Notes under the pieces: model-generated
What the model saw: the letters and a program-made list of their open reading frames with translations, nothing else
Databases searched by the model: none
Told to the model about the DNA's origin: nothing
Assembly: GCA_017311185.1 (NCBI GenBank)
Contig: JAESUZ010001071.1
Location: 310,001-374,000, forward strand
Reading direction: 5' to 3'
Source: Proteles cristata cristata
Lineage: Eukaryota; Chordata; Mammalia; Carnivora; Hyaenidae
Length of the DNA stretch: 64,000 nucleotides
Shown here: positions 55,013 through 64,000 of the stretch, piece by piece
How positions within the stretch are numbered: position 1 is the first letter of the stretch
Layout of the letters: each line of letters starts with the position of its first letter
Program-made: the position numbers and the translations under genes

Positions 55013-56554
55013 ACAGTAGGCTATCATATCTAGAAAAGAAAATCTAGCAGCTTTCAAGTCAGGCTTTTGCCTTCTACTTACCTGCCATGTGGACTACGGG
55101 TGCTACAAGAACTTTTTATCCAAATACTGGTTTTCTGACAAGTAGCAGGAGCTTTATTTTTGCTGCCTAGTTGACTGTAAAAAGTCACCATCTGTACAAA
55201 TTGTAATTTTGATATTCCACAGCCACACTGGAATTGTTCAACTAATTTCCATAAATTTACTCTGGTGGTCACAATTGTTCTTCCTTATCAGTCAGACCCA
55301 GGCCTCAATGAGACTATTGTGAAGCTACAGGTGAAATCCTTTCTCCGCCTTCTACATCAATTCCCAGTGACCCTCAATCTCAAACCACCATAGAGAATGT
55401 TCTGTTTGAGGTACTTAAAGGCACATGGGCCTCATGAATAATCACCAACAAGAAAGACATTTATTTCTGTGTGAATTCCATCATTAACAATGCTATAAAT
55501 AATGACAAGCCAGAGGAAACATTTTTAATTGGAAGCACATGGGAAAGGACTTTAGGTTTCCTTCTATTTCATTAGGATGATTTTTGTTTCCACAGACATT
55601 TATTATTATTGTACCTGACATCTGATGACTTTATGAGTGACTTTATAGGAGGTTTTATAGAAGACTTAAATGGGCACAGATTAACAAAGAAACAAGTGAC
55701 AATGCCAAGCAGGGAGGAGATCATCACTGCTTAAGCAAAGAACGGAGAGGAAAGGGAAGTCTGGCTTCCACTTAGTCTTTCCAGACAGAGGCAATGTGAA
55801 GGCTGAGGGGATGAGGGAAATGGCACTGGGCAGAGTGCATGAAAACAGCCCATAGAAGTTACACCTTTGCACTTGAAAGGTACATCTGAACATCACAAAG
55901 CAATGTATGGATGAATAGGCCACATTTACTGAGCACTTATCGGTGTGATACTAAAGCAGAAAAACAAAAGGTACTACAGCCAAAATACTTGCATAATAGA
56001 AAGGATAGGAATAAAAGTTAGCTTTTACTGAATATAGACTCCCATGTATATTATTCATAGTAATATATTTTTGTGTATATATGCATTTACTTACATATAA
56101 TATTCAGTATAAATATATGCAGGAATTGTTACCATCCACATTTTGCTAATGAGTGAATAGGCTAAAAGCCATAAATGTCACTGATTTCTATGCCCAGAAA
56201 TAGAAACTGGGAGAGAAACGGAACCCCAAATTATTTGACATCAAAGCTCATAATCTTTTCAACTACTTCAAACTCGGTAAATTCCTATTACCATGCTAGA
56301 GATTCAGGGGACTGTGGAAGCAAAATAAAAGATATCTCACCATAATAATGGTGTTTTCTAATAGACGACTTTGTACCCTGTTTGATTAAGAAAGCTCTCA
56401 GTTGCCAGAAAATGTGTCTATAAAGACTTTAAACAAAATCATATAGAAGACAATTTGAAGAACTAATAATGCCTTTCAGGTGCATTCTGTAGTTGCTTCA
56501 TATTTTATTTCAAATAACTAAAATCACTATCCAGCTACCACAAACCATGTGCAA
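55013..56554. other. Mostly unique sequence, with MIR-like antisense part
   Basis: The segment at about 55,990-56,285 resembles antisense MIR (CCATCCACATTTTGCTAATG, GAAACTGGGAGAGAAACGGA, AAAGCTCATAATC), but at low similarity. Frames at 55,078-55,272 and 55,681-55,923 (both minus) have no domain. Confidence 0.45.
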
Positions 56555-56557
56555 TCT

Positions 56558-56810
56558 TCATTTTACTTCTTTTTTTAAAATTTTATTTTTTTAATGTTTA
56601 TTATTATTGAGACAGAGAGAAACACAGCATGAGTGGGGGAGGGGCAGAGAGAGAGGGAGACACAGAATCCAAAACAGGCTCCAGGTTCTGAGTTGTCAGT
56701 AAAGAGCCCGACACGGTGCCCAAACCCCAAACTTTGAGATTATGACCTGGGCCGAAGTCAGACATTCAACCGACTGAGCCACCCAGGCGCCCCATGCACT
56801 TTACTTCAAA
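56558..56810 (-). mobile_element. SINEC, antisense, with TSDs
   Basis: The element is at about 56,574-56,793. Imperfect TSD (TCATTTTACTTC / TGCACTTTACTTC). GA body with ACACAGAATCCAAAACAGG; reverse head GCCACCCAGGCGCCCC intact; reverse B box lost (GTGCCCAAACCCC). Confidence 0.93.
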
Positions 56811-58258
56811 CCAAAGACTTCTACTAAGCTAAGTAAGAAATGACGTTTTGGAGGCTTAACTTCAGAGTTTATAAAACTATTATACTTTTTTGAAAAACAG
56901 AGGGTAAGACTTGATAATTATGCAAAAGATAAATCATCTAGCTAGGCAATTAATTCAAAATTACAATGGCAATAAAGGTACAGTTAAATTCATATTGATG
57001 TATGAAATTGTAAAGAATGTTAATACACTTAATTGGCATTTAATAAGATAGCTGCAGCAAGTTAATTGCATATCAATTTACATAGTTCACAAATGTCACT
57101 TCTTTTAATAATTGAGCTCATTTCCTCAAGATAATGCTCATATAGTTTATTATGGATTATTAACATATATGCATTTTTCTGTATAAAATGTGTTGGAGTC
57201 TTCCACATATACTTTATCAAACAAACATCCCTTTCTTACTTACTCATGCTTCTGTCATGGGCAGAAATGTAATTCATCAATATTCACCATCACCACTGAA
57301 ATCCACCTAGTTGGCCATTTACTATTGTTTTCTTAAGTCTGCAGAAAGCATCCAGATAAAATGCAACCTCCGTTCTTCATACCAAGTTCTTTAAAAAGAA
57401 CTTAAATTTACTTATTTATATAATTAAGCATCATTAACTTACCTACATATATAAGATTTTTCTTCTTGTTCTCTCTTGAAGTCTTCTCTTGAAAATTTTG
57501 TCCCCGCAATAATTGCTCTTTAGTTCCATGGCCTTGGAGATGCTGGGTAACAATCAATAATAATAATAATAATAAAGCTGACTCACTCACATGTGGGTTC
57601 TCCTTCAATTCATAAGTAAGTAGAGAAGAAAAAAGTTAATATATTCTAAAAAGCCATAATTTCATCAGCAACAATCTAATAAAGAAAGGAAAATGATATT
57701 ATGTCACAAACTTGGAAAACCAGGCTCATACTAGACTAGCTAAATGAGGAGTCAAAAACAATTGGTAAAACTATGTCAGAACACATAGTTAATCTGAACT
57801 CAGCATTCCACATTAAGAACAAGATGAAAAATAAATGAGCTGGCAACTCTTCAAACCTTCCCTGAAACAAATATAACCAAAGGAGTAGAAACAAATTCTG
57901 CAAAAGAGCTCCTTCCAAGAGCAAAATTGGATTAGAACTTGGTGACAATTTGATTTAGATAAAATGTATATAAAAAGAAAAATTACACATGAAAATGTAT
58001 AATGATTAAAAAAAGAAAGTAGAGCTAAGGGAATGCATTGAACAAAACATAAATCTAATAAACACACTGGAAAAAAAACAAAGAACAAAACAGACATGGA
58101 GAGAAGTCAAATTAATGGCATGGAAGAAAAGCTTGAGACCATCACTGTGAACGGATATAAAAAAAGAATAAAGTAATTAGGGAGAAGATGATAAATATAA
58201 ATGCCGTATAAGACAATGTAACCTATACTTGAACCCTGAAACTGAGAGCTCAATATAC
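56811..58258. other. AT-rich unique sequence, no gene seen
   Basis: An (AAT)n tract is at 57,556-57,575. Overlapping minus frames (57,736-57,948 and 57,813-58,097) are hydrophobic, AT-driven and in different registers, so they are not supported. Confidence 0.5.
57556..57575. repeat. (AAT)n microsatellite
   Basis: Six to seven AAT units. Confidence 0.9.
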
Positions 58259-58626
58259 TTGTTATGGACTGAATGTTTGTGTCCCCCTAAAATTCATGTT
58301 TAAGCCCTAAACTTCAGTGTGATGGTATCTGGAGATCGTGTGTTTAGGAGCTGATTAAGTTTAGATGAAGCCATAAGGTTGGAGCCTCTGTGATGGGATT
58401 AGAGCCCTTATGAAAAGTTTGCTTGCTCTCTCATTCTACCATGTAAGGCACAATGAGAAGGCAACTGTCTGCAAGCCAGAAAGAAAACCCTCAATAGAAA
58501 CTAAAGCCTGCTGAACCTTGGTCTTGGGCTTTCTAGCCACCAGACCTATCAAAAAATAAATTTCTCATAGGTTTAAGCCACCCAGCCTGTGGTATTTTAT
58601 TATGGCAAATCTAGCCAACTAATCCA
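58259..58626 (+). mobile_element. MLT1-like LTR (MaLR/ERVL), sense
   Basis: It starts TTGTTATGGACTGAATGTTT, then TGTCCCCCTAAAATTCATGT, GTGTGATGGTATCTGGAG, CATTCTACCATGTAAGGC and AATAAATTTCTCATAG. It ends GTTTAAGCCACCCAGCCTGTGG and TTATGGCAAATCTAGCC. The full MLT1/MaLR LTR order is visible, including the internal poly-A signal at 58,555. It is a solo LTR with no adjacent coding remnant. Confidence 0.85.
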
Positions 58627-58847
58627 ATATTGACAGATAATTTACTCAGAAATAGAATACAGAAAAAAAGTGTTATAATATTAAGTAATTGAGTCTATAC
58701 AGTGAAAGCACAGGTTATATATATGATAACAAAAAATAATTCAAAACTGTCAATATCAAAACATCCCATAGCTGTTGAACTTCAGAAATAAATATAAGAC
58801 AAAAGAGCAGGTAGGAACCAAGGAAATTAAAAAGACTTTGTATTTAA
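58627..58847. other. AT-rich unique spacer
   Basis: No repeat family or credible frame recognised. Confidence 0.4.
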
Positions 58848-59112
58848 AAAGAAGTACTAAGGGGCACCTGGGTGGCTCAGTCGGGTAAGCATCCGACTTC
58901 GGTTCAGGTCATGATCTCATGATTCGTGGGTTTGAGCCCCACATCGGGCTCTGTTATGACAGCTAGCTTAGAGCCTGGAGCCTGCTTCAGATTCGGTATC
59001 TCCTCTCTCTGACTCTCCCCTGCTCATGCTGTCTCTCTCTCTCTCAGAAATAAATAAAACATTAATTTTTTTTTAAATAAATAAATAAATAAATAAATAT
59101 AAAGGAGTACTA
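58848..59112 (+). mobile_element. SINEC, sense, with (AAAT)n tail and TSDs
   Basis: The element is at 58,861 to about 59,098. TSD AAAG(A/G)AGTACTA has one mismatch. Head GGGGCACCTGGGTGGCTCAG. The tail is interrupted by a T run and expanded as (AAAT)n at about 59,074-59,100. Confidence 0.94.
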
Positions 59113-59367
59113 TACCCTAGGACATTACTTTGACATTGAGGTAAACCCTGGTTAACTTGTTGAAATTCACAGAGGAAGTATGTATTGTTCTGGCCTCCAG
59201 GTAGGAAAATCAAGTTACCCATAAGGAAAAAAATAGACTAACTTCAGACTTCTATAATATCTATAGTCAGAACACAGTGGTTCAGTGCCTCCGAAGACTG
59301 GTGAGGGGGAAACGGGGTTATCTACAAATATACCCAGCCAGGTATGCCTTAAAAGAGAAAGGCAACA

Positions 59368-59545
59368 GGGGCGCCTGAGTAGCTCAGTAGGTTAAGCGTA
59401 TGACTTTGATCTCAGGGTTCATGAGTTCTAGCCCTGCACAGGGCTATCAGCACAAAGCCTGCTTCAGATCCTCTGTCCCCTTCTCTCTCTGCCACCCAAC
59501 CCTCTCTTACTCTCCCAAAAATGAATAAACATTACCAAAAAATCA
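59368..59545 (+). mobile_element. SINEC, sense, internally shortened
   Basis: Head GGGGCGCCTGAGTAGCTCAG. A deletion in the tRNA-like region joins GACTTTGAT to CTCAGGGTTC, and a second gap removes part of the CTGTGCTGAC segment. Flanks AAAGGCAACAGG and AAAGGCAATGG support a TSD. Confidence 0.92.
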
Positions 59546-59610
59546 AAAGACAAAGGCAATGGCCAGATATTTCAGATAATAAAAGTGACCCACTGGGGTC
59601 ATATGATCTG

Positions 59611-59682
59611 AAAAGAAAAGAAAAAAATAGGAAAGAAAAGAGAAAAGGAAAAGGATAGAAAAGAAAAAAAGAGAAAGAAAAC
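59611..59682. repeat. AAAAG-rich purine tract
   Basis: About 70 bases of imperfect AAAAG/GAAAG repeats. Confidence 0.9.
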
Positions 59683-61270
59683 GCCATATGAGGGTGAAAT
59701 CAAGTTAAAAACAGATGAACTGAAATAATTGAAAAATGATGCACAATGGTGCAAGCTTCAAACTAATACAAAACTAGGATTAAACAGCTATTAAAATGTG
59801 GTTAAAAAAGAAATATAAATACTAAAATCTCTGACAAAGTAAAAATATAATCTACATTAAAAACTGGTAGAAAGGAATGAGGTGGGAAGAAGTATAAAAA
59901 AGTAAATTAAATGATATTTATGTCAGGCATTTATTAATACTGTATAAATTGAATTATTCAACTGAAATGAAAATATTTCTAAGTTTTTAATAATTTTTCA
60001 AATCTTTTAATCTTTTTTTAAATGATCTTCAACAACTATATTTATTATGTCATGAAACCTTAATCTTAAAGTTCGGTAACTTCTTCCATTTTGATTTAGC
60101 TTCTTTTTTCTTTGGTCAAATTCAAATTAACTCAGTAGAGAATATAGTACTGTAACAATAATAGGCAAATCTGACCCCATTCTTATAATTATTTTTGTAT
60201 CTTTTCATCCTTCCTGCCACCCAGCTTCATGTCTAAAATTATGAACTTTAAATTTTAATACTGGTTATTTTAGAGTAGTAGTATTCTAAATAATATTTTG
60301 CTTCCCTCCTTGTACCTTTTTCCATTTATCAGAGCTTAGCAGTATACATATATTGCTTATATACATTAGTCTAAAATAAATGTTAGTCAAGTGATGCATT
60401 TATCTTGACGCTACCACTAACTTTAGTGACTTTTAATAGGTGTCATTTAACTATATGCAGATAGTATAAAATACATGTGAAAATTTTAAATATAAAATTC
60501 TGAGTTTTAGGAACTTTATCTTAATCCCTTTTTTTTCTCAGAATCTACTCATTACAAATCTTATCCACTGACCTAGTAAGTGCTTCTTGATGTGCATCTA
60601 GGAGCACTTTTTGTTTGGCCTAACACTGATTTTAGTAGCTAAGTGCCACAATGGTGAGGAAGGATGGACACTAATATAATCTTCACAGTATATAAATGTG
60701 TGCACATCTGATTAATGTGGAGACTGATCAAGGAAATTTTCACTCAATCCATGGTGTCCAGTTTTGTGGTCCAGAACTTCTGGTATAGACACAATTTTGT
60801 TAATGATTCTGATGAGATCATTCCCCAGGATTTTTGTGCACCTGAAAATAACAAGTCCTTTTTTCTTTTTTCAGTTATATTTTAGTGACTATATGCTATT
60901 CAAAACCTTATGATAGTTCCATACCCAGGATTTCCCAGAAAGCATCATCTTAGTTCATATTCATGAAGCTTTTCTGTTAATATCTGTGATGTACATTACA
61001 GCAGCATCTTTGGAAATATACATAAATACATAAAGCCCTAAATTAAATTTGCCTGGTGTCAGGGATGACAGTATAATTTTATGCTAAAAATTTTGAATTT
61101 GTTTTATAACAGACGCCCACTTGAGACAACATAACATTTCAGTGTTTATTCTGTGACCGGCTAAGCCTTCTCTCCTTCACCAAACACATTATCTGTTAAG
61201 GACACAAACTCGATCTAGATATTCCAAACTCTGTACCATTTTTGTGGTTACAGTCCATCTTATCTATTAA
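59683..61270. other. AT-rich unique sequence, no gene seen
   Basis: About 1.6 kb with no repeat family and no reportable open frame. It is the longest stretch in the window without even a spurious 60-codon frame. Confidence 0.5.
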
Positions 61271-61495
61271 AATCCCCTCCATTTTTACTGAGGCTCAAAT
61301 GCTACCTCTTCCTACGAAAGCCTCCTCTCATCTCTGGGATCAGTTCTTCCATCTTCAGGGTCCCCAGAGTAATTCTGTCCCTCAGCTTCTGTCCTAATAC
61401 TGTGCATAACTGTGTCTTCTGTAAAATGTAAGTTCCTTAAGAGAGAGCATGAAATCTGATTACTGCATTATCTATAAATCTCATCCAGTTATTTT
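61271..61495 (+). mobile_element. L2, sense
   Basis: GAGGCTCAAATGCTACCTCT, CCTACGAAAGCCTCCTCTC, TACTGTGCATAACTGTGTC and AATGTAAGTTCCTTAAGAGA follow the L2 3' order ('ctcaaatgccacctcc ... aagcctt ... tgtgagctccttgag'). Confidence 0.8.
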
Positions 61496-62805
61496 TACTA
61501 TAAATGCGCAATCAACATTTTTTAGGTACCAAATGACAAGTGTTTTTAAGATTGCTGGTTGGATATACATTAATTTAGGGTTAATTGTATCTAACAGAAA
61601 AATACATATTTAAAGCATAACCAAATACAGTATATTTTAAAAATTCTAAGAATCATCTATTGTAATTACACAAGTCACGGTTCATGACTTTCTATAACTC
61701 ATGTTTTCCTGTCCACAACAGCTAATGGGCTAAGAATCTTACTTAAACACTGCTTTGCTTTACTCTTTGCAATTTTTTTATGTGATTGAAAGTAAAATTT
61801 CACTTCTTTAAAGGCAGTCTGCAATTTGGCTTTTTTATTAATCCTCTTATTAGTTCTATGGCCAGAAAAGTACGGTTAGTAGGCCACACTATAGCACTAC
61901 TGCTTAACTGATTATACGATGGACATCAAGGGATTTAAAGGCGACCATTCATTCCGGAAATGTCTCCTTAGTCTGCAGCATACCTACTATTTGACCAACG
62001 CAGCTGCAACATATCTTTTTTAATGGCATAATTTGTAACTCCTGTGACAGAGGAAGAGCATTTCCTGTACTTAGGAAAAGAGTTCACTGCCACTAAATTA
62101 GATTTTTTTGAGCAACCCAAAAAGAAATGATCCCAGACAGCATCCCTGGATCATTGCTTCAATGGTGATCAACTTATAGGGAATTGGCCTGTATAAGACA
62201 CAACACTGATATGTGATACACCAATTTACTGACTTTTCATTTGTTGAGAGCACCAAACAAAATGAAATCTGCCACAGCCATTTGATAATTTTTGCCATTT
62301 TACCAACAAGTGAATTTTCTATAATCAAAGGTAGAAGTTATCTGCTCTGGGTCCAAATCTAGCACCAAAATAATGTTTAAAAAATTGTTTAAATGAATTT
62401 ATTTCCAACATTTCAAAATTAGGGTATAATACATAGAAATCTATTTTTTTTCTTGCTTTTCTGGATAAATAAGAATATTTTGAGACATGGATCTCATTTT
62501 CCTGTATGTCAAAAATTTCAGAGTTGGGTAATGAGACCCCTACCTTCAGAAGGTTTTGCCATATACTCACCATCCCTTCTTGCTAAAGCCAAAATTCAGT
62601 TACATTGAAGATGCTACTTTTCATTGAAAGTAAATAGACTATGGTTTTCTACAGTCTGAAGATTTACTGTGAAACTGAGCAGATAGTACAGATTAATACA
62701 GTTCCCAAATACCTCCTCTATTTACATAATTTCTTTTATTAACATCTTGCATTGGTGTGGTCCATTTGTAACAACTGATGAATCAATATTAAGACATTAT
62801 CATTA
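61496..62805. other. Unique sequence, no gene seen
   Basis: Two minus frames overlap end to end (62,098-62,328 and 62,325-62,573) with no recognised domain and no connecting splice evidence. Confidence 0.45.
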
Positions 62806-63375
62806 AATAAAATCTATAGCTTAAGTTCAGGTTCATTCTTTGAGCTGTACAGTTCTATCTTTGGGTTTTGACAAATGCATAATGTCCTGTATCCTTCATT
62901 ACAGTAACACGGAGAAAAATTTCACTACTCTAAGTATCCCTTCTGCTTCACCTATTCATCTTTCTTCTCCCCCTCTAAACCCTTAGCAACCACTGATTTC
63001 TTTTTTGTTTTAATTTTTACTATCACCGGACTGTGGCCTTTTCCAAAATTTCATATATTTGGAATATATACAGTATGTAGCCTTTTCAGATTGGCTTCTT
63101 TCATTTTGAATATGCTCTTAAGGTTTTTTCATATCTTTTCCTGACTTGATAGCTAGTTTATTCTTATTGTGGAAAAACAGTCCATCATACGGATGCACCA
63201 CTTTTTAGCAATTATGAATAAATATACTATGAATATTTTCATACAAATTTTTGTATGGACATAAAATTTCAAATTAATTGAAATACCAAGGAGCACAATT
63301 GCTGGATTGTATGTTAAGCCTATGTTAGGCTTAAGACATTGCTAAACTTTCTTCCAAAATGGTGGCACTATTTTG
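62806..63375 (-). mobile_element. Old LINE-1 3' end, antisense
   Basis: GAGCTGTACAGTTCTATC, TCTTTCATTTTGAATATGCT, CCATCATACGGATGCACCAC and ATTGCTGGATTGTATGTTAA are antisense old L1 (L1ME-like) 3' UTR and ORF2 end. It contains a hairpin at 63,314-63,334. Confidence 0.75.
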
Positions 63376-63770
63376 AAGCTTAGCAAAAACACCCACTGAT
63401 TATCTCACAGATTCTGTAAGTCAGGAGTCTGGCATGTACTAACTGGCTTCTTGCTCAGGGGCTTATTAGGGTTGAAATCAATATACTAGCCTGGCTAGCA
63501 TCTCTCAGGAGACTCAATGTTCCCATGAAGCACACTCAGGTTGTTGTCAGAATATAACTCCCTGCAGTTGCAGGACCAAGGTTCTTGGTTGTTTGCTGTT
63601 GGTTGGGGATCACTCTCAGCTTCTAGACACTGCCTACAGCTCCTTGACACATGACCTCCTCTGCAGACCCTCTCACTATGCTTCCAGGAGAATTTCTCTC
63701 ATGCTTCAAATCTCTGACTTTGAGAAGAGTCCAGTCTTTCTGAAGGGCTCATTTGTTTAGTTGCAGCCCA
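63376..63770. mobile_element. Possible ancient repeat, family not assigned
   Basis: CACAGATTCTGTAAGTCAGG, then GGCTTCTTGCTCAGGGGC, CACACTCAGGTTGTTGTCAG and CTTGACACATGACCTCCTC. This order resembles a common mammalian antisense repeat ('ggttctgtgggtcagga ... ctcaggtggttgttgg ... ccacgtgggcctctcc'), but I cannot name it. Between it and the window end I see only unique sequence. Confidence 0.45.
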
Positions 63771-64000
63771 CCTAGAATAGCTCAGTTTTGAATGACTCAT
63801 AATCAATTGAATTGGGACCATAATTATATAAATGAAATTCCTTCATTTTACATATAACATAGATTATGGGTGTGGAATTCATCATATCCACAGTCCTGTC
63901 ATCAGTCAAGGGGAAAGGATTATATAGAGGCAAGGGAGGAATTCTGTGAACCATCTCAGAATTCTGCCTAACCCCAAAGAACAGCTGGTATGAAAGTGAA

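Noticed and set aside
57736..58097. Hydrophobic minus-strand frames, membrane-protein-like
   Set aside because: Overlapping registers of AT-rich DNA give Phe/Leu-rich peptides by composition.

Overview
The window is a mammalian nuclear segment from a carnivore, most likely a felid. The main evidence is 33 copies of a tRNA-Lys-derived SINE. Each has a head like GGCGCCTGGGTGGCTCAGTC, internal Pol III A and B boxes, a CT-rich body and an A-rich AATAAA tail, the pattern I know as the felid form of the carnivore SINEC (CAN-SINE) family. Family names here come from recalled consensus features, not from a database search.

I can support no protein-coding exon, intact RNA gene, CpG island or promoter. 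The open frames are short. They lie in repeats, microsatellites and SINE bodies, or in AT-rich unique DNA where they overlap on both strands. This fits a gene desert or the inside of a very large intron. The strand of any host gene cannot be told.

Layout. 1-2,125: AT-rich unique DNA. 2,126-10,410: dense repeats. These are a young 5'-inverted LINE-1 with a 3' transduction (3,110-3,725), a long old antisense L1 (3,905-7,682) interrupted by four SINEs, a second old L1 3' part (7,683-8,216), another young L1 (about 8,622-9,067) and a MIR split by a SINE. 10,411-17,758: mostly unique, with four SINEs (two on each side of a small L1 piece, counting the one at 10,535). 17,759-24,893: three antisense SINEs, two antisense MLT1-like LTRs and an L1 split by a SINE. 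24,894-32,642: unique DNA, a three-SINE pile-up (26,762-27,472), a MIR, a GATA repeat inside an inverted repeat, and an L2. 32,643-50,314: the longest repeat-poor part, with MIR, MER20, possible old LTR material, two SINEs that used one target site, a young SINE and a U6 snRNA fragment. 50,315-59,567: SINE-rich again, with an old antisense L1 and a sense MLT1-like LTR. 59,568-64,000: unique DNA, an L2 and an old L1 3' end.

The strongest observations concern retrotransposition: a short L1 3' transduction with its own polyadenylation signal, two 5'-inverted L1 insertions, two places where separate SINEs landed on the same target, SINE insertion inside an L1, and a U6 snRNA fragment. I found no new gene system.
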